Below, piece after piece: positions 21,656 to 32,640 of a stretch of 64,000 bases of DNA. The notes under the pieces are model-generated. The model was not told where the DNA came from. It worked only from the letters and a program-made list of their open reading frames with translations, and ran no database searches. How positions within the stretch are numbered: the stretch's first letter is position 1; each line of letters opens with the position of its first letter. Source of the stretch: Neoceratodus forsteri (taxonomy: Eukaryota; Chordata; Ceratodontiformes; Ceratodontidae); the NCBI GenBank assembly GCA_016271365.2, contig CM057456.1, forward strand, positions 1,391,919,501-1,391,983,500, written 5' to 3'. The position numbers were made by a program, and so were the translations under genes.

Positions 21656-23098
21656 TACAGTAGAAGCCACTTAATTAGGGTGCCCCAGTGACAGGCTTTT
21701 CATCCTGATTAAGTGTCAGTCCTGTACATTAGAAGTCCAGTGTTTTAGTCTTTGTCACACATCTTGCTGCTTAGCCCAGTTTCTCTACCGGTTTTCCCAG
21801 ATCTTTTGCCCAACCAATTCCTCTGTTTACCTACTTGCAGTTAACTAGTATTACTATACAGTACTAGCTTTTAAACTTTAAACATTGCACTCACGGAGAA
21901 AGCTCTCACATCCACTCTATATCTCCTCTCTTGCTCAGATAACACACAGCATGAGCATAGTGGTTGGGTGAACAGCAGCGATCAAGATGAGCTCATCTTG
22001 CAATGGAGTTGTAGCGGAGTTCAATTACAGGAGACAGTAAGGAATTCAGTGGCTTCGGGGGGGTTAGTGCAGTGATTTTGCAGCACAAGTTGTGATGTCT
22101 GTGGTCGTGGCAAACAGCAGATTGGGATGAGCTTATCAGCTTGATCGAATTAGAGTTAGTTGCTTGTTTAACAAATTAGGGCAGATAAAAAAGGTATGAA
22201 AACTTGTTACATTGAACAGAAAACAGAACGCTTTTTTATTTACTATACTTTTTCCCCCAGACTCTGACCAACCCCATTCAGCCCTACCGCTCTGTCCAGC
22301 CCTGTCACCTGCTTTCTCTGGGATTTACTGTTTCTTCCGTGTTCCCCCATGGATAACTCCCAGTGGGAAAGGCCATCTGGGGGGGCACCCATTACCCCAG
22401 GCAGAGTTAAAACTTTGGAGAGGGAGAGTGAGCCCAGTTGGCAGTGCAGGACCTGCAGCAGAACAGCAGGCAGCATCCTAAGCTGTTATGGGGTTTTCTG
22501 GTCCCCATCCCTAGAACATCAGGCAGAGTGATCTGATGTCATGATGACAGAATGTTGACACTCCCCTCCCTGAATGCTGGTCGCTCGCGTACACTGACAC
22601 ATGTGGTCACCCAGGTGGCAGTGTAACAGTGGAAAGCCAGGAACCCTCCCTCCCCAGAGGAGGCAAGTGTCCGTGGGATGCTCAGCCATCCTCCCTTAGC
22701 GACCCTCCAGCAACCCAGGCTCATTCCTGAACCCAGGTCGCTGGTTTCCCAGGCGGTAGCACTACCGCTGCGCCAGTGGGCAGGCCTAGAAAACAGAAAA
22801 CTTACAGAGCTCGGAGCAACAAATCACAGCACAGTTTAAAAGGAGAGTTGTTCAGTTGAACAGTTGAAATCGTAATTCACACCTATTTAAAGGTGTGAGA
22901 AGAGGCTTTGCAGGTGCTAAGAGAGGGGCAAATCTGAGGAAGTTCAGTCCCAATCATCCCATTTAGGTGGCAGGTACATCCCATTAAAGCAGTTTAAGGT
23001 TCTGTAGGATAGTACAGCCACTTAATTGGTCCCCAGCGGGGCATCCCAATAATGTAGACATTTTGATTAACTGCATTCTGATTAAATGGCTTCTAGTA
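21656..23098. mobile_element. Tigger/pogo-like non-autonomous DNA transposon
   Basis: The left end TA-CAGTAGAAGCCACTTAAT and the reverse complement of the right end TA-CTAGAAGCCATTTAATCAG form terminal inverted repeats beginning after TA, the target dinucleotide of the Tc1/mariner/pogo superfamily. A second AGCCACTTAATTGG block followed by GCCCC-type sequence lies subterminally on the right (about 23018-23050), echoing the left end. No transposase is recognised. A SINE sits inside at 22540-22791. The assignment rests on ends only. Confidence 0.6.
22540..22791 (-). mobile_element. tRNA-derived SINE
   Basis: On the minus strand the head reads CCCACTGGCGCAGCGGTAGT, with an A-box-like element. 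After CCAGCGACCTGGGTTCAGGA, a B-box-like element, comes a unique body to about 22540. The spacing of the two boxes is tRNA-like, but the cloverleaf is degraded and it is not a functional tRNA. The head resembles the one at 42452. Confidence 0.55.
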
Positions 23099-23129
23099 GA
23101 TTATCCTTGTTAACCAAGTCTCCTTGTAT

Positions 23130-24220
23130 CACATTAGCACAAAAAATCACAATGCAGAGTTGCACAGAATAAGTATCTCTGGGAGAGGCTGCTGCAGAAT
23201 CAGAGCACTCACCATCACGATCCTCCTTTCTGTTGCTGTAAGCCTTTCTCAACAACTAACACCCAGCCCCAGCACAAAAAAAACCCAAAACAATGCAGAA
23301 TTAAACCGAATAAGTATCTCAGGGAAAAGCTGTTGATCTCAACTGCAGAAGGAGTCTGGAGCAAGAAGGTATGGTGACTTTTATATAAAGACTATAAAGC
23401 ACCCTGGCCCCAGAGGGCACACCCAGAAACTGAGAGGTCATGTCCAAGGTTATCACTGGACAAGACCTGTGATAGAGAGCGTTCGCCTGCCTGCAACATA
23501 GTGCACATAACTGCCATAACATCTCCCCCAACTGCATCTGACCATAAATTGGACATCATAATAGGGGAGATCTGGGCTTTCCACCAGGAGTTCCATGCTG
23601 ATTTGGGTAACATGTAAGGTCAGATTGCTGAGTTCAGTGACAGTATATAAAAAGTGAAAGCAGCTCAAGGAGAAATTAGGGTACATGAAGTCTGAATGGA
23701 TCAGTAGTCACCTATACGAGGTGTCTGAGAAGGCCCCTTGCTTGGTTAACTTCTTGTAAGAGCACTTGCCCTTTCCTTATTATTAAAATTCCTAGAAGAT
23801 TTTTCATTAACTGTCAAAGGAGCCCAAACCCAGCCCATCAAGCCCAGTCTCAAAGCTAGCAGATCTAGCAGGGAGACTGTGCTACATCACCTTCTGCTTG
23901 CTGGTAAATTCTAAAAAGATGAGAAGAAAATTATAAATACTGTCATGGGCACAAAAGTACATTTCACTTAAAGTGCATAAGTTGTAGCTGGGCAAGTTGG
24001 CTAAGATTACACCCTGGTGGTCAGGTGTGCAGAAAGAAATACGATTTTCTTCTTTGTTTAAACACCATGTATCCTCCCCTACTCCCTGCCAACCCTAGCA
24101 CCAAACAACAACACAGAATTGTAAAGATTAGTTCCCTTCCCTCTCTCTCTCAGATAGTTTTTTCAGAATACGTATCTCGGGGAGAGGACATCACCACAAT
24201 CCTGTAGTCCTTTCTCTTGC
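23130..24220. repeat. Three diverged copies of a short unit
   Basis: The phrase AATAAGTATCTCTGGGAGAG recurs as AATAAGTATCTCAGGGAAAA and AATACGTATCTCGGGGAGAG at about 23168, 23310 and 24167. Each is preceded by a CAAAAAA..CAATGCAGA-type stretch. Nothing coding is seen between them. The rest of 23100-24950 is unassigned. Confidence 0.45.
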
Positions 24221-24954
24221 AAATGCATCTGGCAACTCGACGGGAGATGGGAATGTGCTTGTATCTCATCCTGACTGTGTCCTGACTGTGTCCTGAATGG
24301 CAGCTGAACAGCCCTGCACTCCCGCTTCAATTTGGTGACAACCCCACTGTTATTGACCATCCAGCACCACATGACAGTAATGGGAACCAGTGGAGGCATG
24401 CAAAAATGAGGAGACCCTCTTTTAGTTGCATCCTTATTCGACTTGTAGATTGTCTTGTGCAAAACAACATGAAATGCCCACAAAATCTCAGGGAACAGAG
24501 GTGCTGCAATGGTGGGGGAAAAATAACAGTTAATGGGAGGAGAAACAAACAGAACAACAACCCATCCCCAACTGTATGGACTGACCAACTGGCATCAACT
24601 AGGCAGGGACAGCGCTAGATAGGGCAAAAAGGGAAAAAGTTGCAGCTTGCCCAGAAAAGACCACTTTCCACATGACAGTGGATCCAACGTCGTGCACCTG
24701 TCTGTAACAATAGCTGAAAGATGGAAACGTAAACAGAAACGTATTTTCACTTGACAAATTTAAGTTTCAGTACTGGTGAAATTTGTACTTTTGATTAGGT
24801 TTTGACCCAGTTGTTTCTCATTTTGACCCACATTTTTGTACACCAGTGGGTCTAATTTGACCCATGTTTTAAAACCCCTAGCGTTGTCACTGCAACTCAG
24901 CTAATTCATACTGGGACAAATACGAGCTGAGAAGGTGGAAAGCCCATTGTTAGC

Positions 24955-25515
24955 TTCATTTTTAGTTATAAGTTTCAGCCATTAGGTATTCGTCCAGCCT
25001 CTTCTTAAACTCGTTTTTATTTTTACTAATGATTACACATTCAGGTAAATGATTTCATGGTTCACCCACTCTCTGAGTGAAGAAGGATTTTCTGGCAGTA
25101 CTTTTAAGGGGTATATACTGTAGTTGTAAAGGATGACCTCTTGTGCGAATGACATTTTGCTTAAAGATAACTTAATTTTGGTTATAAAGTAGGGATCTTG
25201 TAATATGCCATAGACCAGCAGTAGGTCCTCCCTTGAACTTCTGAGATGTAGTGGCATTAGCTTGAGATTGTTTAACCTAGTGCCATAAGAAAGACTTTTC
25301 AGTCCACTAAGTGCCTTGGTTGCCCTTCGCTGAATACGTTCTAGTTTATTATATATTTACCAGTGTGGGGGTTCCATACCTGGCTGGCAAAATCCAGGCG
25401 AGGGCATAGATATGCTCTGTAAATAGGAAGAAGGATCCATGGTTCTCTACTTTTTACATGTTTTTTAATAGACCAGAGCATTTTGTTTACTTGAGACATG
25501 AGATGTGCATTGGGT
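24955..25515 (-). pseudogene. CR1/L3-type LINE ORF2 C-terminal relic
   Basis: Reading the minus strand from 25350, LERIQRRATKALSGLKSLSY then GTRLNNLKLMPLHLRSSRED matches the conserved CR1 segment (LExVQRRATK...Y..RL..L.L..L..RR). After a frame change the text corresponds to the RKSFFTQRVGEPWNxLPE motif at about 25045-25090. This is the 3' end of an old LINE. The RT itself is absent. Confidence 0.75.
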
Positions 25516-25518
25516 ATT

Positions 25519-25925
25519 GAACTTAAAGATCATGTGCAATGGTTTTTACATATTTTTTAGAAAAGCCTGAAAAGCTGAAATTCCAGTCCCTATGTCATGA
25601 GTAGTGTTTCCTGAAAATTTCATGCTGTTCGGTTTTGTAGTTTTATTTAAATCAGCATTTGTTAACTTGCTCTACAGTGACTGAAAACAGTGGAGTTATT
25701 TCTGTCCTCTCAGCCAGACTTAAAGAGCGATGACATCATTTTGGAGTAGCTTGCTGTTTCAGATTCCCAATCAGAGCAGTAGTTTGTAGAGTTAATGGTT
25801 TGCTGAGCTCTCCAAGTTTCTTACAAACACAGTCTCTGGCTTGTATTTAGATAGATCAGCTTAAAATATAACATTATCTTCTCATAAAAAGCTGATCATT
25901 TTAATTTCAATGCTGAATTGAAGTA
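25519..25925. repeat. Giant IR left arm, outer segment
   Basis: Pairs with about 36785-37186 of the right arm. Non-coding. It ends at AATTGAAGTA, where CR1-C starts. The partner continues without a break as the complement of GAAGTAGTGGAAATC. Confidence 0.85.
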
Positions 25926-28346
25926 CTAACATACTATTTGCCAGCAGATTAGGCCTTATGGTCTATCGAGTCTGCTTGAACCTTAGATCCTTAGTTGGGT
26001 GCCAAGGCTCTCCCATCCCTTGTGCTCCAGAAACCCCTATCATCCATCCCAACCCCCCTGGGACAGGCCATCATCTGATACATCCACTTTCTGTGTCTGT
26101 CCCACCCTCTCTTGAAGCCTCCACTGTGGATCTCTGAACCAGCTCGCCAGGCAGTGCATTCCAAGGGTCCACCACCCTCTCAGTGAAAAACCTCCTCCTC
26201 TTTTCCCCCCTCACCCTTCCACCTTCCAACTTCAAACCATGCCCTCTGGTGATACCTCCCTGCTTTAGTCTAAAGATCCCCTCCATGTTTACCCTATTTA
26301 TTCCCTTGAGGTACTTGAAGACCTCAATCATGTCCCCCTGTCTCTCCTCCAATGAAAACAGGCAGAGCTCCTCAAGTCTGTCCTCATACGTCAAATCCCC
26401 TAGCCCTCGTATCATCTTAGTTGCCGTCCTCTGTACCCTTTCCAGGAGCTGTATGTCCCTCTTCAAATGTGGTCTCCAGTACTGTACACAGTACTCAAGG
26501 TATGGTCTAACCAGTCAATTGTACAGCAGCAGAATCACTTCCTTGCTCCTAGAGGTGATCCCCCTTACGATGCATCCCAACATCCTGTTTGCCTTGCTAG
26601 CCGCTCTCCTGCACTGCTCAGAGTTATTCATACATGCATCCACCATGACCCCTAGGTCTTTTTCCCTATTGAGGCCTCCAGTGCCTCCTCCCAGGGTGTA
26701 CCTGTGTTTAGGTTCCCGACCAAGATGCAACACCTTGCACTTGGTGATATTGAATTAATTTCCATGTGTGAGCCCAGCTTTCCAGGGTGTCAGGTCCCTT
26801 GCAGGGCCAACCTCCCTCTTCTCCCTCCACTATTGCTCCCATCTTGGAGTCATCTTGAAGAGACTCATTTCACACCCTATACCCTCCTGATGTCCGATAT
26901 GTATGCATTAAACAGGATCAGACCCAGGACCAAGCCCTGTGGTACCCTACCAACCTCTCTGGGGTTCGAGGCTCCCCACAGACCACCACTCTCTGGGTAC
27001 GTCCAGCTAGCCAGTTTTCAATCCATCTGACCATCAAAGCGCCTACTCTAACCCCATCAGTTTCTCCACCAGACCATTGTGGGGACAGAGTCAACGCCTT
27101 GCTGAAGTCCAAGAATAATACATCCACAGGCTTTCCCTGTCCAGTTCTGATGTTACCCATTCATAGAACTCCACAAGGTTGGTTTGACATGACCTACCTG
27201 AGCACAAACCCATGTTGCCGACTATCCAGACCTCCCACCTCCTCCAAGTACACCCCAATCGTTCCTTTAGTATACTCTCCATTAATTTTCCCACCACCAA
27301 GGTCAAACTGATGGGTCTATAGTTACCTGGTACTTCCCTCAACCCCCCCTTTATGGATTGGCACCACATGTGCCTCTCGCCAATCCCTAGGTACCCTCCC
27401 TGTCTCAAGTGACTTGTTGAAGAGCTCCGCCAGGGGTGTAGCCAGTATGTCCGCCAGTTCCCATAGTACTCTCTGATGAATGCCATCCGACCTAGGAGAT
27501 TTGTCTTTCTTTAGGGCCTTGAGGGCTAACCACACCCTTTTGGCAGAGATAGCATCATCCGTCCTCCAACTTACTGGCCTTTTATCCTTATCCAGATGTT
27601 GACACCCTGGGTACCTCTCCCTCCCTCTTGCTCCATTTCTGTTGCTCCCTGATCCCACTTACTGCCGCTTCTATCCCTTTGTGCCTTGCTTTGTAGATAT
27701 CCATCCCTCCCTAGTGAACACAGAGGCAAAGTACTCATTAAATACCTCTGCCTGGTCCCTCGCCTCTTCCACCCACCATCCTTCTGATCTCAATCTGCTG
27801 AGATGGCCCTTAGTTTCTCTGCTCCCAATGTACGGAAGAACCCTTTTTCTCCTCCATGTATCCCTTCCAGGCCGCTGCTCTTTTACTGGACTTTGCTCCC
27901 CTCACCATACTGGGTGACTTTTCTAGATGCAAGATGGTACACTTCCTTATCCCTATCCCTCTTGTTGTTTTATATTTTTTGTAGGCCGCCTTCTTTTCTC
28001 TGACTGCTACCTGTACCTCACTGGACCACCAGCATGGTTTATGTGACCTTGCTCCCTTACGTTTCAACTCAGCGCAGATCCTGACTGCCTCATGAAGTCC
28101 CCGTTTTATGACCTCCCATCTCCTTTCCACACTTGTCATTGATGTAATCCTTGAGAATATTTCCCATGCCCACAAAGTCTGCCCCCCTGAAGTCCACTGC
28201 CAGTGTCCTAGATCTCCCCCCTTCCCCCCATGCTTATTTGAAACCAGACAGTATTGTGGTCGCTCCCAGTCAGGGGGTCCTGTACAACCATGTCCCTTAC
28301 CAGATCCCCATCTGCCAGAACCACGTCCAGGACATGCCCCTCCCTA
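25926..28346 (-). mobile_element. CR1-family LINE, CR1-C (5' truncated)
   Basis: A minus-strand CR1 of about 2.4 kb starts 5' inside EN at 28346 and runs to a 3' end at 25926. The uninterrupted right arm of the giant IR shows the pre-insertion sequence, so both boundaries are known to the base or nearly so. No target duplication is evident. It is younger than the inverted duplication. Confidence 0.9.
26071..28340 (-). pseudogene. CR1-C ORF2 (EN tail, RT, C-terminal domain)
   Basis: Segments in order on the minus strand: an EN tail with the SDH motif (REGHVLDVVLADGDL...GSDHNTVWF, about 28340-28230); a linker (CWWSSEVQVAVREKKAAYKK, 27990-28020); and RT with DKSPRSDGIHQRVLWEL, NYRPISLTLVVGKLMESIL, LFLDFSKAL, VPQGLVLGLILFNAYISDIR and QDDSKMGAIV, a broken FADD box. 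The C-terminal domain is open from 26466 to 26071 with LLERVQRTATKMIRGLGDLT and RRRFFTERVVDPWNALP. Frame changes separate the parts. Confidence 0.88.
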
Positions 28347-28545
28347 GTGGAAGTCTTTCTCTGCAAGAAATTAGTTTGTCTGTATCACAGCTTTCAGTTC
28401 TTTCTAATCTAAATTCAGATTGTTTTTCTAGCTATATAACACAGGGCTAATAAATGACTATAAAATAAATCTAAATTTTGTTCATTCACAGAAACAGATT
28501 GTCTTTGATGTAGCCTCCATAAATAGATTTCATGTAAGAACATTT
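28347..28545. repeat. Giant IR left arm, middle segment
   Basis: Complementary to about 36610-36785. It ends at GTAAGAACATTT where E3 begins. The partner reads through as the complement of GTAAGAATTG followed by a T-run and CATGTCAG. Confidence 0.85.
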
Positions 28546-28687
28546 CTAGGGACATGGATATGTTGTTCAATCCACACTTATTGTCAGGTTCCTTGCCGCT
28601 TTAAATCATGCCGGAAGGTCTTCAAGCTGGCTCCTCCCACCCACCCGGGTGGTAAAACTCTTGGCTCTGCCCCATGACGCCAGATCT
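28546..28687 (+). repeat. E3 LITR
   Basis: Complementary internally to 34249-34370. It carries an extra A (GTTCAATCCACACTTATTG) compared with E2 (GTTCATCCACACTGTCTGG). The first half of the E3 ICR carries the same extra base. Confidence 0.88.
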
Positions 28688-28793
28688 TCCTTACCACTTG
28701 GAAGCTCAGGTTCCCTCTACTAACTCTTCGGTTTGTCCGAAACTGGTTTTGAGGTTTTCTAAACTTCAGTCTTCATCTTCCCTCGCGGCTGCG

Positions 28794-31093
28794 ATGGACA
28801 AATCTATTCCCGGCTTTCGGAGGTGCCCTTGCGGGCAGAAAATGTCCAGGACGGATCCGCACTCCACGTGCGTCTACTGCCTAGGCCTAGATCATGACCT
28901 GCAGGCCTGTAAGTTGTGCCATTCTTTTTCGGCCAACGTCATAGGATGATCGCGCAGCCCAATTGCAGCTCGGGCGCCCTGAGAAGCGTTTTCTGCTGGT
29001 AAAATCAAAAGAGGGTCATTGGGCGGCGCCGCGGTGGCTGGCTCGGCTGAGCAGCTCAAGCAGATGATCACCCTCGAGGAGGAGGTGGCCCAGGCCGCAT
29101 CTTCCTCCTCCTCGGCCGCAGCATTTATCCGGCTCTCTCTCTGAGTTCCTCGTACACAGCTTCGTTCAAGGAGCTTTGTCAGTCCCTTTCCACGAAGGGA
29201 GAGGGGCCATCGGGACATTCTTCTTGGCCCAAGAAGAAGGAGTCAAAGGGTAAGTCCCACCGTCGGCGTTCGTGGTAGCGGAAGAGGTCTCCTTCCCCGG
29301 ACAGCCGACCGTCAACTTCGGTCGAAGTTGCGGCTCAGGCCGCTGGCTTCATGGTGTCCCCGTCGGGCCAGCCTGAAGAGACTCCCGTCGACGCAGTCGA
29401 GATTTTTCTTGATCCGTCGGACGGGCTGTCGGACTGAAGCCGACAACCACCTTCACCGTTCCCCGGTGGAGACCGAGATCTGCCTGCGCCTTCGGGATGC
29501 AGTCCGGTTAAAGTGCCGAGCCGAGGAAGAGGGTGTTCCCAGACCACCCTCGGTCCCCGAGGTCTCGTTCTCGGACTTCATCTCGGTCAAGCCGTTCCCG
29601 CCGACATCGGCGGTCTCGGTCTTGGTACCGAAGTAAGTGGCGACACCTTCCTCCTCGTCCTCTTCCTCGGATGAGGGGAGGCTTCGGCGTAAATTATGTC
29701 GGCACTACGGGGAGCTTATGTGGCAGCAGTTACTGTTGTCCGGGCCTAAACCAACTCCGGTTCAGACCCCGGCCATCAAGTGGCTGTCGCCTGAACGACC
29801 GAAGCAACTGCTTGTCCCAGTCGAGTGGCCCGTTCCAGGGCCAGTTGCTCGGCCAAAACCGGCTGCTCCACCGATTGTGGTGGAACCTCTGCCTCCACAA
29901 CCAAAGTCTAGGGCACCGACCAAGGATTCTCGGTCGGGTCACAGCCTGCCCCACAGGTTGTCGGTCACCTTCACTCCCGACCGTCCTCGGCAGGTAGAGG
30001 GTGGCTCAGGGCTGAGGCAGTTCTATGCAGACTTTTCGGAATCCGACGACAACTCCTCCCTGTTCTCCAGGCAGGTCGACCTGGAGTCCTCCGGGGGCCA
30101 GTCATTGGACGATAGCCCATCGTCCTTCTTGGGTCTGCTTCGACTCATCTCGGAGTCCACCAGGATGCAGCTCGAGCCCGTGTCTAAATGGGCCAAGTAT
30201 CCCCTGACGGAGATTCTGGACCGAGGGGATTCCCCCAAGGAGGCCTTTCCGGTGGCTGAGGCCATTGTCGACCCAGCCTTGGAGCTCTGGCAGCGGCCTG
30301 CTTCCTGTCCTGTGCCCTCGGCCAGGATGGCCAGGAAGTATGCGGTCCCTACTGGCTCTTTGCCCGGTTTCTCGGAGCACCCCTCTGCCAAGGGTTAGTC
30401 ACCGACAGCGTCTTCCGGCGTTCAGTAGCGCTCGGGGCGTGGATAAGCCCCGACAAAGAGTCAAAAAGCTGGACTTTGCGGGCACAAGTTATGCGCTGCG
30501 TCCTCCCTCGGCCTCCGACAGGCCAGCTTGGCCATGCTGATGGCACACTTTTCCGCCCTCTTGGGCTCCCTGGATGAGTTGTCCCTCATTTCCCGACCGA
30601 CCTGCAGACCACGGTCCGTCAGGTGCGGGACCAGGGTAGGGCAGTGGCGAAGCAGCAGCTTCAGACTGCTCTGGACATAGGTGATTATTGTGCCAGGTCA
30701 GTAGCGGCCGCGGTGGCCATGCGCCGCAGGGCATGGCTGAGGATATCCACCTTCACGGCGGATACCCAGCACAAGTTGGCGGACGTCCTCTTCTTGGGGA
30801 CTGACCTCTTTGGCCCTGGAGTGGAGGGACACCTCCAGTGGATTGAAAAGTCCAATGCCACTCTGGACTCGGTCACCTCCACCCAGAGGGACAAAGGCCG
30901 CCGTCAGCAACAGCATAAGTCCTTTCGTCCTTCGGCCCCTGCAGCTCGACCAGCCCAACAGCACCAGCAACAGGGCCAGCAGGCTCGCGCTTGGCGTCCC
31001 AAACCCAAGCCAGCAGCTTCCTCCAACAGGAAGCAAGGAGGTAAAGGCCCAGGAGGTCCCTCGGCCGGTTCCTCCTCCAAGCCTGCCCAGTGA
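28794..31093 (+). pseudogene. E3 Gag-like ORF1
   Basis: ATG 28794 begins MDKSIPGFRRCPCGQK, followed by the intact Cys/His cluster CVYCLGLDHDLQACKLC (residues about 31-47). A frameshift after SANVIG (stop at 28947) and others up to about 29640 break the Ser/Arg-rich region. Then 29637-30398 is a single frame with LMWQQLLLSGPKPTP, PPIVVEPLPPQPKS, SSFLGLLRLISESTRMQLEP and ARMARKYAVPTG. From about 30623 to 31093 the frame is open again, with RRRAWLRISTFTADTQHKL, DLFGPGVEGHLQWIEKS and a Gln-rich tail, ending at TGA. No protease or integrase motif is seen. Confidence 0.83.
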
Positions 31094-31259
31094 CGGGTTG
31101 AGGGGTGCCGCCCTCACCTCATCACTCCTCCCTGGGTTCCCCTCGTGGGGGGACGGCTCCGCCACTTCCTTTCCGCCTGGTCTGCTATCACCATGGATCG
31201 CTGGGTGTTGGAATTGGTAGGAAAAGGCCTGCCTCTGGAGTTCGAGCAGGCTACACCCT

Positions 31260-32130
31260 TTCGAGCTGTTGCCCCTCGAGGGGGCCACGGGGTCCGCAGC
31301 CTTGCTGTCGGCCCGCCGAGCCCATATTGCCCTGCTCCTCGAAAAAGAGGTGATCAGGAAGGTGGCGGATCCTCCTCCAGACCCGGGGTTTGTGTCCAGG
31401 TATTTCCTGATCCCAAAACGGACGGGGAGCTGGCGCCCCATTCTCGACCTGCACAACCTGAACAAGTTCCTAAGGTCTCGGACCTTCAGGATGGTCACTC
31501 TGGCTCAGATAATACCATCCTTGGAATGAGGCGTGTGGTTCTGTTTCCTGGACCTCCAGGATGCGTTTTTTCACATCCTGATCCATCCGTCTCATCAGAG
31601 ATTCCTCCACTTCAGAGCGGAGGGTTCCCTTTTCGAGTTCCGGGCCATGCCCTTCGGCCTCTCTCTAGCTCCCAGGGTCTTCACCAAATGCATGGCAGTA
31701 GTGACAGCATTCCTGCGGCACTGAAGGGTCCAGGTGTACCCCTACCTGGATGACTGGCTGATTGCAGCCCCTCAGAGCGGAGGTGGAGCGGTCCAGAGAT
31801 CTGGCCCTCCAGGTTTGCCCTCAGATTGGCCTCCTCATCAACGAGGCCAAGTCAGAACTCGTGCTGAAGCAGGTGATACTCTTCATCGGGACAGAGCTCG
31901 ACTCTCTTCGAGCCAGAGCTCGGCTCCCAGTGGACAGGGCCGAGGTTCTTTCCTCCTTTGCCCGATCATTTCTGGTTGGGCAATCGCGCCCTGCCCGGGA
32001 CTTCCTGCGCCTCCTGGGCCTCATGGCGGCCTGCACCAGCGTGGTCCGCTGGGCCCGTTCGTACATGTGTCCCCTTCAATGGGGACTGGCCAGCCAGTGG
32101 TCACAACACTGTGATGTGTTGGACCAGCCT
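31260..32130 (+). pseudogene. E3 reverse transcriptase
   Basis: RT starts around ALLSARRAHIALLLEKEVIR, then YFLIPKRTGSWRPILDLHNL and a stop after IIPSLE (TGA 31527-31529). Reading on: FLDLQDAFFHILIHPSHQRF, MPFGLSLAPRVFTKC, a second stop (31722-31724), then VYPYLDDWLIA with both catalytic Asp residues. A frameshift follows near 31762. From there a 565-codon open frame covers the RT thumb (LINEAKSELVLKQ, LRLLGLMAACTSVVRW) and RNase H. Confidence 0.88.
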
Positions 32131-32640
32131 GTGACAGTGACCCAGGAGATGTGGAACGCTCTCCATTGGTGGACCATTCTGGAACATCTGCAGGAGGGCA
32201 TCCCGTTCGTCCACCCCGAGCCGACGGTCTCTCTAGCGACCGATGCATCTCTGATGGGTTGGGGTGCCCATCTGGGGGAGCACAGAGCGCATGGCCTCTG
32301 GTCCCCTCGGGAGTCCCGATGCCATATCAACCTGCTGGAGCTCCGACCGGTCCGCCTAGCTCTCACTGCCTTCGCTCCGTTTCTACGGGGTCAAGTGGTT
32401 CAGGTCCAGGCAGACAATACCACGACCATGTACTATCTGAACCGCCAGGGCGGGATGCGCTCCATGCTGTTATGCAAGGAAGCTCTCCGCATATGGTCCC
32501 TCGTGCGCAGCCTGGAGGCGGATCTCCTAGCCATTCACGTGGCAGGAGCCTCCAACACCCTGGCCGATGCCCTGAGCCGGATAGGGGCTGCTTCTCATGA
32601 GTGGTCTGTCCTGCCGGAGGTAGTACAAGATCTGTTCTCC
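32131..32640 (+). pseudogene. E3 RNase H domain
   Basis: Within the frame open from 31762 to 33459: LATDASLMGWGAHLGEH (Asp), INLLELRPVRLAL (Glu), VQADNTTTMYYLNRQGG (Asp) and GASNTLADALSRIG (Asp). All four expected acidic residues are present and in one frame, making this the best preserved RNase H in the window. It is fused in frame to the RT thumb upstream, as in a DIRS polyprotein. Confidence 0.87.

Noticed and set aside
22729..22791. Possible functional tRNA gene on the minus strand
   Set aside because: A- and B-box-like elements are present, but no intact cloverleaf or terminator is visible and a non-tRNA body follows. It is a SINE head.
30698..31498. 266-codon minus-strand ORF
   Set aside because: Antisense of the E3 ORF1 end and RT start. 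It arises from GC-rich codon bias and is not conserved as a protein.
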